Positions 18,114 to 27,952 of a stretch of 64,000 nt of DNA are shown in pieces. Source of the DNA: Flagellimonas abyssi (lineage in GTDB: Bacteria > Bacteroidota > Bacteroidia > Flavobacteriales > Flavobacteriaceae); assembly GCF_019457905.1 (NCBI RefSeq), contig NZ_JAHZSV010000001.1, positions 248,001-312,000 of the forward strand, read 5' to 3'. The translations under genes were made by a program, and so were the position numbers. Under the pieces are notes generated by a model. That model was not told the DNA's origin. It searched no databases and saw nothing but the letters and a program-made list of their open reading frames with translations. Positions within the stretch are counted from its first letter, which is position 1. Every line of letters begins with the position of its first letter.

Positions 18114-19178
18114 ATGAAAAAGCACAATTTTAGCGCAGGCCCCTGCATTCTACCGGCGGAGGTTATGCAAAAAGCATCCCAAGCTGTACTGGAACTGGAC
18201 GGCATTGGACTTTCACTTATCGAGATATCGCACCGCAGCAAAGAGTTTGTGGCCATTATGGAAAATGCCCGTTCCTTGGCCCTTGAACTTTTGGGACTGG
18301 AGGGCAAGGGGTACCAGGCCCTTTTCTTGCAAGGAGGAGCGAGCATGCAGTTTTTAATGACCGCTTTTAATCTTTTGGATAAAAAGGCAGGATACGTAAA
18401 TACAGGAACTTGGAGTCAAAAAGCGATTAAAGAGGCCCGTTTGTTCGGAGAAATTGTAGAGGTAGCTTCATCACAAGAAGATAATTTCAAGTATATCCCG
18501 AAGGGCTACGCCATCCCATCAGACCTTGATTATTTGCACCTTACGTCAAATAATACCATTTATGGAACACAGATTAAGGAATTTCCAAAAACGGATGTTC
18601 CCCTAGTCTGTGATATGAGCTCGGATATCTTTTCACGTCAATTGGATTTTTCACAATTTGATTTGATCTATGCTGGTGCACAAAAAAATATGGGACCTGC
18701 AGGAGCCACCCTTGTAGTGGTAAAAGAAGATATTTTGGGTAAAGTTTCCCGAAAGATTCCTTCCATGATGGATTATTCGGTCCATATAGCAAAGGAAAGC
18801 ATGTTCAATACACCTCCCGTTTTTGCCGTGTATGTCTCCATGCTCACTATGCAATGGTTGAAAGATTTGGGCGGTATTGCCGCCATCGAAGAAATCAACG
18901 AGCGTAAAGCCAACTTGATCTATTCAGAAATTGAACTGAATCCAGTATTTTATGGGGTTGCCGCAAAAGAGGACCGTTCCATTATGAACGCCACTTTCAA
19001 CATCACCGATGATGAACTAAAAGATGTGTTTGATGACATGTGCAAAGAAGCTGGAATAAGTGGTATTAATGGACACCGCTCCGTTGGCGGCTACCGTGCC
19101 TCAATGTACAACGCCCTTCCCATGGAAAGTGTAGGTGTATTGGTCGACATAATGAGCGAATTGGAAAAGAAAGGATAG
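18114..19178 (+). CDS. serC: Phosphoserine aminotransferase
   Basis: A PLP enzyme that converts 3-phosphohydroxypyruvate and glutamate to phosphoserine in serine biosynthesis, and can also act in pyridoxine synthesis. The start HNFSAGPCILP is diagnostic, the phosphate loop LQGGASMQF lies near residue 71, and the Schiff-base lysine is in YAGAQKNMGPAG near residue 190. The 354-residue length is normal. It is followed after 5 bases by the 2-hydroxyacid dehydrogenase, giving a serC-serA operon. Confidence 0.97.
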   Translation: MKKHNFSAGPCILPAEVMQKASQAVLELDGIGLSLIEISHRSKEFVAIMENARSLALELLGLEGKGYQALFLQGGASMQFLMTAFNLLDKKAGYVNTGTWSQKAIKEARLFGEIVEVASSQEDNFKYIPKGYAIPSDLDYLHLTSNNTIYGTQIKEFPKTDVPLVCDMSSDIFSRQLDFSQFDLIYAGAQKNMGPAGATLVVVKEDILGKVSRKIPSMMDYSVHIAKESMFNTPPVFAVYVSMLTMQWLKDLGGIAAIEEINERKANLIYSEIELNPVFYGVAAKEDRSIMNATFNITDDELKDVFDDMCKEAGISGINGHRSVGGYRASMYNALPMESVGVLVDIMSELEKKG

Positions 19179-19183
19179 TTTTA

Positions 19184-20140
19184 ATGGTGAAGATTTTAGC
19201 CAACGACGGAATTGCCCAAGAAGGTATTGACTTGCTTGAGAAGGAAGGTTTCGAAGTTAAAAATACCCGTGTTGCTGAAGAACAATTGGCAAACTATATC
19301 AACAAAAACAAAATTGAAGGATTATTGGTGCGCAGCGCAACCAAAGTCAACAAAAAACTGATAGATGATTGCCCTGGCTTAAAGTTGATAGGTCGTGGCG
19401 GTGTAGGTCTGGACAATATTGATGTAAAATATGCCGAATCCAAAGGAATTCAGGTTTTCAACACTCCGGAAGCATCCTCAGGATCCGTAGCAGAATTGGT
19501 TTTTGCCCATTTGCTCAATGGGGTTCGTTATTTGCACGATTCCAATCGTAACATGCCTTTGGATGGCGATAGTCAATTTAAGCAGCTTAAGAAAAGTTAT
19601 GCCGCTGGAGTTGAACTTAGAGGGAAAACCTTGGGTATTGTTGGTTTCGGTAGAATTGGGCAAGCCACGGCAAAAATCGCCCTTGCTCTGGGAATGGAAG
19701 TCCTCTTCACAGATCACGAAACCAAAGAAGCAACCCTGTCCCTTTCATTTTTTGATGGACAGTCCATTGATTTTACCTTAAAAAGCAGTGAGTTGAAGGA
19801 AGTGTTGGCCAATTCGGATTTTGTGAGTCTGCACGTTCCAGCACAGGATAAATATTTGATCGGTAAAAAAGAACTTGGACTAATGAAACCTGGTTCAGGA
19901 ATCATCAATACCTCTCGTGGGGGCGTTTTGGATGAAGTTGCCTTGGTAGAGGCTTTGGATTCCGAACACTTGGCTTTTGCAGGATTGGATGTGTATGAAT
20001 CTGAGCCAAATCCGGAAATCAAAATACTAATGAATCCCAAGATTTCCCTGAGCCCACATATAGGAGGTTCTACTCTAGAAGCACAGGAACGCATCGGTAT
20101 TGAATTGGCGGACAAGGTTATCAAATTGCTAAAGAAATAG
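19184..20140 (+). CDS. serA: D-2-hydroxyacid dehydrogenase, likely phosphoglycerate dehydrogenase
   Basis: Oxidises 3-phosphoglycerate to 3-phosphohydroxypyruvate with NAD, supplying SerC. At 318 residues it is the short form without the C-terminal ASB/ACT regulatory domains. The NAD-binding GIVGFGRIGQA is near residue 149, the active-site Arg is in NTSRGGVLDE, and the catalytic His is in SPHIGGST. A slightly unusual insert (ETKEATLSLSFFDGQSIDF) follows the Rossmann acidic position. It lies 5 bases after serC. The serine-pathway role is inferred from this operon. Confidence 0.92.
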   Translation: MVKILANDGIAQEGIDLLEKEGFEVKNTRVAEEQLANYINKNKIEGLLVRSATKVNKKLIDDCPGLKLIGRGGVGLDNIDVKYAESKGIQVFNTPEASSGSVAELVFAHLLNGVRYLHDSNRNMPLDGDSQFKQLKKSYAAGVELRGKTLGIVGFGRIGQATAKIALALGMEVLFTDHETKEATLSLSFFDGQSIDFTLKSSELKEVLANSDFVSLHVPAQDKYLIGKKELGLMKPGSGIINTSRGGVLDEVALVEALDSEHLAFAGLDVYESEPNPEIKILMNPKISLSPHIGGSTLEAQERIGIELADKVIKLLKK

Positions 20141-20216
20141 GTTTTTTTCTGAAGGGAACGATCTTGTAAAACTCACTTTTTCGTACATTGTTACTTCAAA
20201 CCTTAACACTAACACA

Positions 20217-20858
20217 ATGTCAGGATTATTAGATTTGATCAATAGCCCAGTGGGCAAACAGTTGATCAGCGGAGTTGCAGGACAAACCGGGCAGCCCGAA
20301 AATAAAACAGCAGAAGTTTTGAGCATGGCAATGCCCCTATTGATGGGTGCCATGAAAAAGAATGCTTCTACCCCCGGTGGAGCGCAAGGACTTATGGATG
20401 CGCTTTCTTCCAAGCATGATGGCGGAATTTTGGACGACCTGGGCGGTCTTTTTGGTGGTGGTGTGGACCAAAATGTGATGAACGACGGTGCTGGAATTTT
20501 AGGCCATGTATTGGGTTCCAAACAATCACAGGTAGAAAATGCACTCAGCGCCAAGTCTGGTATTGATGCCAGCTCAATTGCACAAATCCTTAAAATTGCG
20601 GCACCAATTCTGTTGGGATATTTGGGAAAACAAACAAGACAGCAGAATGTAAGCAGTCCAGAAGGACTTAATGGTCTTTTGGGGGGCCTAATGGGTGGAA
20701 CCAAAACTGCCAATAAACAACAATCCTTAATTGAGACTTTTCTGGATAGCGACGGCGACGGCAGCGTTATTGATGATTTGGCTGGAATGGTTTTAAACGG
20801 TGGCAATCAGAAGAAAAGTGGTCTTGGCGGAGTCCTGGGCGGACTTTTTGGAAAGTAG
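20217..20858 (+). CDS. DUF937 domain protein
   Basis: A 213-residue Gly/Leu-rich protein matching the DUF937 (YidB-like) pattern: an N-terminal helical domain starting SGLLDLINSPVGKQLI, a glycine-rich linker (LGGLFGGG), and a second helical repeat around AQILKIAAPILLGYLGK with the acidic loop FLDSDGDGSVIDDL. The C-terminus is Gly-rich. No signal peptide is seen. Function is unknown. It follows serA by 76 bases and ends in a strong terminator. Confidence 0.85.
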   Translation: MSGLLDLINSPVGKQLISGVAGQTGQPENKTAEVLSMAMPLLMGAMKKNASTPGGAQGLMDALSSKHDGGILDDLGGLFGGGVDQNVMNDGAGILGHVLGSKQSQVENALSAKSGIDASSIAQILKIAAPILLGYLGKQTRQQNVSSPEGLNGLLGGLMGGTKTANKQQSLIETFLDSDGDGSVIDDLAGMVLNGGNQKKSGLGGVLGGLFGK

Positions 20859-20885
20859 AATAATCCAATTAACGATATTTAACTA

Positions 20886-20915
20886 AGCCGCTTGAATTTC
20901 CAAGCGGCTTTTTTT
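20886..20915 (+). terminator. Intrinsic terminator after the DUF937 gene
   Basis: Perfect hairpin AGCCGCTTG / CAAGCGGCT around a short AT loop, followed by a run of seven T residues. It lies about 27 bases past the stop and just upstream of the DUF6146 gene. Confidence 0.92.
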
Positions 20916-20928
20916 GTACATTATGTAT

Positions 20929-21387
20929 ATGAAAAAGAAAACCACACACCTTATTTTAATCGGCTTGATGTTTGGCATGGCCCTCACCTCTTGTACCTCA
21001 CAAAAATCAACATTAGATGTATCAAGTGAAGAAAAGGCTCTGTTTGACTCCAATGATGAAGAACCAGTTGAAATTGCAAATGATGAAACTGAATATGAAA
21101 TCATAATCATAGAACCTGGTTTTAACACATGGCTCAATTCCATAGCCCGTCCAGAAGGCTACTATTCCCAATCATTTTTGGAAAATAGAAATGCCATAAT
21201 GGTAATCAATTGGAACCAAAGAGTGCTCAACCCTATGCGATGGAATCCTAATCTGTACGAAATGCAAATTAACTATGACCCAAGCATAGATTACGGTTAC
21301 GAAGTGAATTACAAACTCTACAATTATTTCATTTATTTCCAAAGGAAGTACAATCAAAGGTTAGGGCCTTTCATTCCAAGGATTTAA
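20929..21387 (+). CDS. DUF6146 family lipoprotein
   Basis: A 152-residue secreted lipoprotein candidate: positively charged MKKK, a hydrophobic stretch and the lipobox region MALTSCTSQ with the cysteine near residue 22. The C-terminal half has the conserved YEIIIIEPGFNTWL, YYSQSFLENRN and YDPSIDYGYEVNYKLYNYF segments that I associate with DUF6146. The ATG at 20929 is chosen because upstream in-frame codons lie in the preceding terminator T-run. Function unknown. The DUF6787 gene follows 37 bases later. Confidence 0.82.
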   Translation: MKKKTTHLILIGLMFGMALTSCTSQKSTLDVSSEEKALFDSNDEEPVEIANDETEYEIIIIEPGFNTWLNSIARPEGYYSQSFLENRNAIMVINWNQRVLNPMRWNPNLYEMQINYDPSIDYGYEVNYKLYNYFIYFQRKYNQRLGPFIPRI

Positions 21388-21424
21388 AGTATTATTTTTG
21401 CATTGATTATAGCTTTAGCCTTCA

Positions 21425-21940
21425 ATGCAAAAAATAAAACAACGTTGGGAAATCCAGAAGAACTGGCAAATCCTTTTTCCCATTCTGGGTACAATTCTCA
21501 ACCTACTCGCCGCTTATCTTGTTTCTAGGAGTTTATTACATGCTTTTGGCCTTAATAATACAGTGTTCGAATGGCCTTTTGCCATTGGTGTTATGCTTAT
21601 TATCCATGTAATGTTGATCAAGTTCTTTCTTTGGTGCTTCAAAAAGTTGGAAAACAAATGGAAAGTGGACTATAAGTGGGAAATGATAGCCATTTTTATT
21701 GTTTTTGCCATTACAGGAAGTTTATCTGGAAAACTGGCCGCCCCTTTGGTCCATTTGATTGGTTTTGATAACGAAAACATACATGGGGCCATCTATTGGA
21801 CTCTTCGCATTCTTTTGATATTTCCTATTTACCAAGTTCTTTTGGTTGGGATTGGCTGGTTGTTCGGACAGTATCAATTTTTCTGGAATTTTGAGAAAAA
21901 AATGCTAAAACGGATGGGATTGGGCTTTCTCCTTTCATAG
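21425..21940 (+). CDS. DUF6787 family membrane protein
   Basis: A 171-residue protein with four or five hydrophobic segments and conserved features KIKQRWEIQKNWQ at the N-terminus, ITGSLSGKLAAPL, and FPIYQVLLVGIGWLFGQY with the terminal FFWNFEKKMLKRMG. I associate the last part with DUF6787. Close relatives have been misnamed prolyl-tRNA synthetase, for which there is no support here. It is followed by a weak TTTATGTT/AACATAAA hairpin (21941-21962). Confidence 0.8.
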   Translation: MQKIKQRWEIQKNWQILFPILGTILNLLAAYLVSRSLLHAFGLNNTVFEWPFAIGVMLIIHVMLIKFFLWCFKKLENKWKVDYKWEMIAIFIVFAITGSLSGKLAAPLVHLIGFDNENIHGAIYWTLRILLIFPIYQVLLVGIGWLFGQYQFFWNFEKKMLKRMGLGFLLS

Positions 21941-21994
21941 TTTATGTTTTTTTTAACATAAAAACAAATATGGGCTTGGTTACTTTGCGAACGT

Positions 21995-22333
21995 ATGATG
22001 ACCAGCCTCCACAAACGCATACTCATATTAAGTTCCCTACTGATGGTGGTAGCAATTCTAGCTCCCTCCGTTATAAAGTTAGGGCATACGTTGTACGAGC
22101 ACAATCAAGAAAAACATTGTGTGGCGTTTGGAACAAACCATATACACGATGGCAATCTGGACTGTGATTTCAATGATTTCACCCTCGCCAACAAAGTACT
22201 GTTCAACATTACCTTCACATATACACCGGTCGACATACCGGAAATAAAGTATGAGACCATAAATTATTCTTTTTTTTACGAGCCACGAGAAGCGTCTTTT
22301 CAGGCTTTAAGGGCTCCCCCATCAGTTTCATAG
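21995..22333 (+). CDS. Small secreted or membrane-anchored His/Cys protein upstream of a TonB receptor
   Basis: A 112-residue protein with an N-terminal hydrophobic segment (RILILSSLLMVVAILAPSV) and a clustered metal-ligand-like region HTLYEHNQEKHCVAFG...HIHDGNLDC near residues 30-57. ATG at 21995 or 21998 both fit. It lies 39 bases before the TonB receptor with the His-rich insert, so a role in metal handling is an inference from position and composition. No family recognised. Confidence 0.65.
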   Translation: MMTSLHKRILILSSLLMVVAILAPSVIKLGHTLYEHNQEKHCVAFGTNHIHDGNLDCDFNDFTLANKVLFNITFTYTPVDIPEIKYETINYSFFYEPREASFQALRAPPSVS

Positions 22334-22372
22334 TAAGATTTTTCTAGATTCGTCAACTTTTTATCTTTTACA

Positions 22373-24670
22373 ATGAAACAATTTTGTACCACAATGCTAT
22401 TGGCATTGTTCCCCCTTTTAACATATACCCAAAACTCATTATCAGGAAACGTTGCCGACGCCGAAACAGGCACACCATTGGAACAAGTTTCCGTTTATAT
22501 TCCTCAATTGGAAAACGGAACGGTAACCGATGAAAACGGAGACTTCCGATTAAAGAACTTACCGGAAGGAAATTACAAACTAGTGATTTCCTATATTGGG
22601 TTTGAAACGTATTCAACTTCCATTGAAATAAATACAGGAAGTAATCAATTTGACTACCAAATGACTCCATCCGCCATAGAAATGGATGAAGTGGTCCTAT
22701 CCACTCCTTTCCATAAGCTCCAACGTGAAAATGTGATGAAGGTGGAGCAAAAATCCATGGAGGAACTCAAACAACAAGGAGGAATAACCTTATCTGAAGG
22801 AATTACCAATATACCTGGTGTATCTTCGGTCTCTACTGGGGTGGGCATCGGAAAGCCCGTAATTCGTGGTCTGAGCTTTAACCGTGTACTTGTTTATACT
22901 CAAGGTGTTAGGTTGGAGAACCAGCAATATGGTGGTGAGCACGGATTGGGAATAAATGATGCCGGTATCTCTAGTGTAGAGGTAATCAAAGGCCCAGCGT
23001 CCTTATTATATGGTTCGGATGCTTTGGGAGGTGTGCTTTACCTTAATCCCGAAAAATTTGAGACAGCTGGCGAGACCTCTGGTGATGTGAATATGAGATA
23101 CTTCTCCAATACCCTGGGCTACAATGGCAATGCAGGGTTCAAAACTTCTGGGGAAAAACTTAAATTTTTGGTCAGAGGTGCGTATGCATCAAACGCCGAT
23201 TACGAGACAGGAGATGGAACCAGTGTAACCAACTCAAGGTTCAACGAAGCAGATTTAAAAACAGGTCTTGCCTATCAGGCTTCCAAGTTTAAGACAGAGC
23301 TTAGATACAATTACAATGGTTCGGAATTGGGAATTCCGGAAGAAATCGGGGCACAGAACAATGATCGCGATCCATTGATGCCCTATCAAGAGCTATCGAC
23401 CCACATTATTAGTTCCAAGAACAACTTCTTTTTCAAAAAATCGAGCCTTGAAGCCACTTTTGGCTATACCGTGAACAATAGAAAGGAGTTCGAAGAGCAC
23501 CACCACGAAGAGGAACACGAGCATGAGGAGGGTGGGGAACACGCCGAAGAGGAAGAGCACGAAGGCGAGGAACACGAGGAAGAAGGCCACGAGAGTGCAG
23601 CACTTGATATGCGCTTGAGTACCTTCAACTACAATATTCAGTTTAACCCGCAATGGGGCAAAATGACCACGATCTTTGGAGTGCAGGGTATGCATCAAAC
23701 CAATGAGAACTTCGGCGAAGAGGTTTTGGTTCCCAATGCCACAACCAACGATTTCGGAATCCTGGCAACTTCACATATCCATTTTGATAAAAGTGACCTT
23801 CAGATTGGATTACGTTACGACCTTAGATCTATCAACGGAGAAGCTAGTGGTGTAGAGGGAGACGAAGAGTACATTCCATCGTTGGACAAAAACTTCAATA
23901 GTTTTAATGCCGCTGTGGGTTATCGAATGGATTTGACCCAAAATATTTTGGGCCGTTTAAATCTCGCCACAGGATTTAGGGCTCCCAACTTATCCGAATT
24001 GGCTTCCAATGGCTTGCACAGTGGTGCAAATAGAGTAGAAATTGGTAATCCCGATTTGGACAGTGAACAAAATTTTCAAGTTGACTTGGCACTGGAATAT
24101 GGCAACAAACACCTTGAGGCCTATATCAATTCATTCTACAATATCGTGAACGATTATATTTATTTGGAACCTACTGGAGAATTCCGAGAACTGGACCCTA
24201 TATATGACTTTCAACAGCAAAATGCCATTTTGTATGGTGGAGAGTTTGGGTTCCATTTGCACCCACATCCTATTGATTGGTTGCATTTAGAGAGTAGCTA
24301 CGACATAGTTTACGGGCAATTGGAAGATAAGTCCAATCTACCCTTGATTCCTGCCAACCGCTGGACCAATACGTTCCGGGTTGAGTGGAAAAAACGAAAT
24401 CAAGATTATAAATGTTATGCCTTCGTAACCCTTCAAACAAATTTTGATCAAAACAAGGTAGCCGATTTTGAAACCACTACGGGAAGGTACAATCTATTTA
24501 ACGTAGGCTTGGGAGGAGATATGAGAATTTTTGACCAAAAGGTGGGGTATTCCATCACGGCCAACAACCTTTTTGATGAAAATTACATTTCCCACCTATC
24601 AAGATTAAAAGCAGATGGCATAGCAAACATTGGAAGAAATATATCGTTTAGTTTGAACGTGCCACTTTAA
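22373..24670 (+). CDS. TonB-dependent outer-membrane receptor, probable metal transporter
   Basis: A 765-residue protein with a signal peptide, a carboxypeptidase-regulatory-like beta domain (residues about 20-100, LSGNVADAETGTPLEQVS), a plug domain (ITNIPGVSSVSTGVG, then RVLVYTQGVRLENQQ and GPASLLYGSDALGG) and a 22-strand barrel ending in a terminal aromatic region. A histidine/glutamate-rich insert of about 40 residues lies near residues 373-412 in an extracellular loop position, typical of zinc-type receptors. The 112-residue His/Cys protein immediately upstream is likely co-transcribed. No Fur/Zur box like the one at 63075 is seen in front. Confidence 0.9.
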   Translation: MKQFCTTMLLALFPLLTYTQNSLSGNVADAETGTPLEQVSVYIPQLENGTVTDENGDFRLKNLPEGNYKLVISYIGFETYSTSIEINTGSNQFDYQMTPSAIEMDEVVLSTPFHKLQRENVMKVEQKSMEELKQQGGITLSEGITNIPGVSSVSTGVGIGKPVIRGLSFNRVLVYTQGVRLENQQYGGEHGLGINDAGISSVEVIKGPASLLYGSDALGGVLYLNPEKFETAGETSGDVNMRYFSNTLGYNGNAGFKTSGEKLKFLVRGAYASNADYETGDGTSVTNSRFNEADLKTGLAYQASKFKTELRYNYNGSELGIPEEIGAQNNDRDPLMPYQELSTHIISSKNNFFFKKSSLEATFGYTVNNRKEFEEHHHEEEHEHEEGGEHAEEEEHEGEEHEEEGHESAALDMRLSTFNYNIQFNPQWGKMTTIFGVQGMHQTNENFGEEVLVPNATTNDFGILATSHIHFDKSDLQIGLRYDLRSINGEASGVEGDEEYIPSLDKNFNSFNAAVGYRMDLTQNILGRLNLATGFRAPNLSELASNGLHSGANRVEIGNPDLDSEQNFQVDLALEYGNKHLEAYINSFYNIVNDYIYLEPTGEFRELDPIYDFQQQNAILYGGEFGFHLHPHPIDWLHLESSYDIVYGQLEDKSNLPLIPANRWTNTFRVEWKKRNQDYKCYAFVTLQTNFDQNKVADFETTTGRYNLFNVGLGGDMRIFDQKVGYSITANNLFDENYISHLSRLKADGIANIGRNISFSLNVPL

Positions 24671-24699
24671 CAAGCAAAGGTATTTACAGAGAATATAGG

Positions 24700-24999
24700 T
24701 CAATCTATTTGTTTAGGTTGGCCTTTTTTCTTGCTGAGAACATAGGTATATATCCAAGTTAACGTGAATGTCGGAATTACATCCAACCCTGGAACAATTT
24801 CCTCTACAAAAGTCACAACACCAGCAGCTTGACCTATTCTTCCTTTATACAAGCGGGTCATGAGCCAACCCGCTACGGGCGCCCAGATTACATCGGAAAA
24901 CTCTCCTATGCCTGGAATAACAAAGGAAAGCATCCCAATGGCATCGAACAATAACCCTAAAAATAGGTTACGGTACTTATTGTCTTTTTCTTCTGTCAT
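24700..24999 (-). CDS. Small membrane protein of unknown function
   Basis: A 99-residue protein with a charged N-terminus and hydrophobic segments around LGLLFDAIGMLSFVIPGIG and VIPTFTLTWIYTYVLS. The middle contains a PVAGWLMTRLYKGR segment. I recall similar small proteins in Flavobacteriaceae without an assigned function. It is convergent with the TonB receptor (29-base gap) and its stop lies outside any operon partner. Confidence 0.68.
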   Translation of the reverse strand: MTEEKDNKYRNLFLGLLFDAIGMLSFVIPGIGEFSDVIWAPVAGWLMTRLYKGRIGQAAGVVTFVEEIVPGLDVIPTFTLTWIYTYVLSKKKGQPKQID

Positions 25000-25039
25000 G
25001 TGGGAAAAATAGCAATTCCCATCTAATTGGAAAAGTGGA

Positions 25040-25639
25040 TTATGACAAATCGGCGCTGATGAGCTTTAAAAACTCGTTTCGGGTCTCTATTTTTTCGAAC
25101 TGTCCCCGGAATCCAGAGGTAGTTGTGACCGAGTTTTGTTTTTGCACTCCGCGCATCATCATGCACATGTGGGACGCTTCGATGACCACGGCGACCCCTT
25201 TGGGTTTGAGGGTTTTATTGATACACTCCAAAATATCGTGTGTTAACCGCTCCTGAACCTGTAATCTTCTTGCAAAAACATCGATCACTCTTGGGATTTT
25301 GCTCAACCCAACAATGTGGCCGTTGGGGATGTAAGCAACGTGCGCCTTTCCAAAAAACGGAAGCATATGGTGCTCACAAAGGGAATATAGTTCAATATCC
25401 TTAATAATTACCATGTCATCATATTCCTCGGCGAACATGGCACCTTTTAGGATTTTCTCGGCATCCTGCTTGTAGCCCTGGGTCAAGAAAAGCATCGCTT
25501 TGGCGGCCCGCTCTGGAGTTTTGATCAATCCTTCACGAGTTACGTCTTCACCAATATCCCCTACAATTTTGGAGAAGTGGTCTTTCACCTCATTGGTAAT
25601 TTCGATGTTGTACTCTTCAAGGTTTCTATATGGTGCCAT
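25040..25639 (-). CDS. folE: GTP cyclohydrolase I
   Basis: Converts GTP to 7,8-dihydroneopterin triphosphate, the first step of folate/tetrahydrobiopterin synthesis. The 199-residue length is normal. Zinc ligands are the Cys and His of LCEHHMLPF and the Cys of HMCMMMRGV; the [11 protein letters not shown] segment is characteristic. Its start overlaps the end of msrA by 14 bases on the same strand, so the two are translationally linked. Confidence 0.96.
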   Translation of the reverse strand: MAPYRNLEEYNIEITNEVKDHFSKIVGDIGEDVTREGLIKTPERAAKAMLFLTQGYKQDAEKILKGAMFAEEYDDMVIIKDIELYSLCEHHMLPFFGKAHVAYIPNGHIVGLSKIPRVIDVFARRLQVQERLTHDILECINKTLKPKGVAVVIEASHMCMMMRGVQKQNSVTTTSGFRGQFEKIETRNEFLKLISADLS

Positions 25640-26189
25640 TCTTTAGCTTTTTTGAAAAATAATTGTTCAATTTTTTGATCTTAGGATCAATTATGATTTG
25701 ACAATACGGTTGTTGCCTGTTATCGTTGTAGTAATTATGATGCTCCTCTTCGGCCAAATAGAATGGCTTTTCTTCTGATACTACAGTAACTATCGGGGCA
25801 TCAAAAACCTTTTCTCTTTCCAAAAATTGGACAAAATCTTCAGCCAGTTTTTTTTGTTCAGAAGAAGTATAAAAAATTTCACTTCTATATTGTGTGCCCA
25901 CATCATTACCTTGTCGATTAAGGGTTGTTGGATCGTGCGTAGCGAAAAAAACTTCCAATAGTTCCGAATAGGATATTTTTGAAGAATCAAAAGTAATCCT
26001 TACCCCTTCGGCATGTCCGGTTCGACCTGTGCAGATTTCGCGGTATGCAGGATTCTTAATGTTCCCGCCCGTGTATCCAGAAACCACTTCCTCTACTCCA
26101 TCAAGTCTTTGAAAGACAGCCTCGGTACACCAAAAACAGCCTCCTGCAAAAATTGCTATTTCTAAATTTGAATTATTTTGTTTATTCAT
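25626..26189 (-). CDS. msrA: Peptide-methionine (S)-S-oxide reductase
   Basis: Repairs oxidised methionine in proteins. The catalytic motif [11 protein letters not shown] is at residues 16-26. The substrate-binding [10 protein letters not shown] and the HHNYY segment follow. At 187 residues it is a stand-alone MsrA with no MsrB domain. No signal peptide is seen. It is the first gene of an msrA-folE pair, the 3' end overlapping folE by 14 bases. Confidence 0.95.
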   Translation of the reverse strand: MNKQNNSNLEIAIFAGGCFWCTEAVFQRLDGVEEVVSGYTGGNIKNPAYREICTGRTGHAEGVRITFDSSKISYSELLEVFFATHDPTTLNRQGNDVGTQYRSEIFYTSSEQKKLAEDFVQFLEREKVFDAPIVTVVSEEKPFYLAEEEHHNYYNDNRQQPYCQIIIDPKIKKLNNYFSKKLKNGTI

Positions 26190-26431
26190 TTTGATTCAAA
26201 GTTAAACAATATTTGTTCTTACAACTGATTTCTAACAAATATTTATGTATCCCTTGGTCGAAGTTATAACCATAAACTTAATCCAGTGGCTCTTATAAAA
26301 AAAGACTTTTGCCCAAACCGTCATGTCTCCCCTATTACGCTTAAAACTTTAAAAGTTATGGAAATCGAGTTAAAACGATCATCTTTGCGATACAACGGTA
26401 ATGATTATCTTCGACCAGCGAAGTTGTACTT

Positions 26432-27100
26432 ATGATAAAGGCCACAAATATTCAAAAAAGTTACGGAGACCTCAAAGTTCTGCAAGGCGTTGATCTCGAA
26501 ATCAAGAAAGGTGAAGTAGTATCGATTGTCGGTGCTTCGGGTGCGGGAAAAACAACCTTACTACAAATTTTGGGCACTTTGGATACTCCGACCAATAAGG
26601 GGGAAAGCACATTGTTGATCAATAATACGGACGTAAACCAACTCAACGAGAAGAATTTGGCCAAGTTCAGAAATGAGCATATAGGGTTCATCTTTCAGTT
26701 TCATCAGTTGCTGCCCGAGTTTACCGCTTTGGAGAATGTGTGTATACCTGCCTTCATCAAAAAAACTCCGAAAGCCGAAGCGGAAAAACGTGCCAAGGAA
26801 CTATTGGACTTTTTGGGATTAAAGGATCGCTACGACCATAAACCGAATGCGCTATCGGGCGGTGAGCAACAGCGCGTAGCAGTGGCCCGTTCCTTAATGA
26901 ACAATCCTTCCGTAGTTTTTGCCGATGAGCCCAGTGGCAATTTGGACTCAGAGAGCGCCGAGAATCTTCATAAATTGTTTTTTAAATTACGTGATGAGTT
27001 TGGACAAACCTTTGTTTTGGTGACCCACAACTTGGATTTGGCCGATATGGCGGACCGTAAACTCACCATGGTGGATGGTTTGATCGTTTCCAAAGATTGA
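26432..27100 (+). CDS. LolD-like ABC transporter ATP-binding protein
   Basis: A 222-residue ABC ATPase with Walker [10 protein letters not shown] near residue 34, Q-loop [10 protein letters not shown], signature LSGGEQQR, Walker [13 protein letters not shown] and the H-loop VTHNLDLA. The family pattern (MacB/LolD/FtsE-like) fits lipoprotein release or export. No permease gene lies next to it here, so the partner is elsewhere. It ends 1 base before the TIGR02757 gene. Confidence 0.93.
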   Translation: MIKATNIQKSYGDLKVLQGVDLEIKKGEVVSIVGASGAGKTTLLQILGTLDTPTNKGESTLLINNTDVNQLNEKNLAKFRNEHIGFIFQFHQLLPEFTALENVCIPAFIKKTPKAEAEKRAKELLDFLGLKDRYDHKPNALSGGEQQRVAVARSLMNNPSVVFADEPSGNLDSESAENLHKLFFKLRDEFGQTFVLVTHNLDLADMADRKLTMVDGLIVSKD

Positions 27101-27101
27101 T

Positions 27102-27866
27102 ATGACCAAAGCGGAACTCAAAGAATTTTTGGATGCCAAGGTATTGGAATACAACCATCCCAAGTTTTTGGAGGATGATCCTTTGCAAATCCCACACAAA
27201 TTCACGCAAAAGGAGGATATTGAGATCAGCGCATTTTTAACGGCCACCATTGCGTGGGGCAATCGCAAGAGTATCATCAACAACGCCACAAGACAGATGG
27301 AATTGATGGGCAACACACCCCATGATTTTGTAATGAACCATACCCAGCGTGATTTGGAACTCCTCTCCCCTTTTGTACATCGTACCTTTAATGGTATTGA
27401 CCTTGGTTACTTTGTAACCAGCCTTCAAAATATTTACAAAAACCACGATGGTTTGGAAGCGGTTTTCACCGCACATCAGACCAAAGATTCCATGCAGCCT
27501 GCCATTTCCAAGTTCAAGGAACTGTTTTTTGAGCTGCCACACCAGAGCCGAACGCAAAAACACGTTTCCGACCCCAATAAAGGCTCTGCGGCCAAACGCA
27601 TCAATATGTTTTTACGGTGGATGGTGAGAGACAACAGCACTGGGGTTGATTTTGGCTTGTGGAAAGACATCGACCCTGCCAAACTTTCCTGCCCATTGGA
27701 TGTGCACTCAGGTAACGTGGCCCGTAAACTCAAACTGCTCAAACGCAAACAGAACGATGCCAAAGCATTACTGGAGTTGGACAAAAATCTAAGAAAACTG
27801 GATGCCACCGACCCTGTAAAATACGATTTCGCACTGTTTGGATTGGGGGTTTTTGAAAAATTTTAA
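27102..27866 (+). CDS. TIGR02757 family protein
   Basis: A 254-residue protein of the Bacteroidota-enriched TIGR02757 group. Signatures are DPLQIPHKFTQKEDIEI near the N-terminus, AWGNRKSII near residue 47, the NMFLRWMVRDN block and the C-terminal PVKYDFALFGLG. The overall pattern resembles a helix-hairpin-helix DNA glycosylase-like fold, but no catalytic role is established to my knowledge. It is placed one base after the ABC ATPase, so they are co-transcribed. Confidence 0.85.
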   Translation: MTKAELKEFLDAKVLEYNHPKFLEDDPLQIPHKFTQKEDIEISAFLTATIAWGNRKSIINNATRQMELMGNTPHDFVMNHTQRDLELLSPFVHRTFNGIDLGYFVTSLQNIYKNHDGLEAVFTAHQTKDSMQPAISKFKELFFELPHQSRTQKHVSDPNKGSAAKRINMFLRWMVRDNSTGVDFGLWKDIDPAKLSCPLDVHSGNVARKLKLLKRKQNDAKALLELDKNLRKLDATDPVKYDFALFGLGVFEKF

Positions 27867-27915
27867 ATTAAATGGCCGTATCAAAATTATAAAATAGTTT
27901 GGGATGATTCGATTT

Positions 27916-27933
27916 TGGTGTATTTTTACACCA
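27916..27933. promoter_or_regulatory. Palindromic operator candidate of the ParDE pair
   Basis: TGGTGTA-TTTT-TACACCA is a perfect 18-bp palindrome 20 bases upstream of the antitoxin start. The position and symmetry are those expected for autoregulation by a ribbon-helix-helix antitoxin. Confidence 0.55.
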
Positions 27934-27952
27934 TATCAAATAATCAGAAATT

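Noticed and set aside
18650-18860. Long minus-strand open frames inside serC and other conserved genes
   Set aside because: They overlap strongly supported genes and have shadow-like composition with no recognisable domains.
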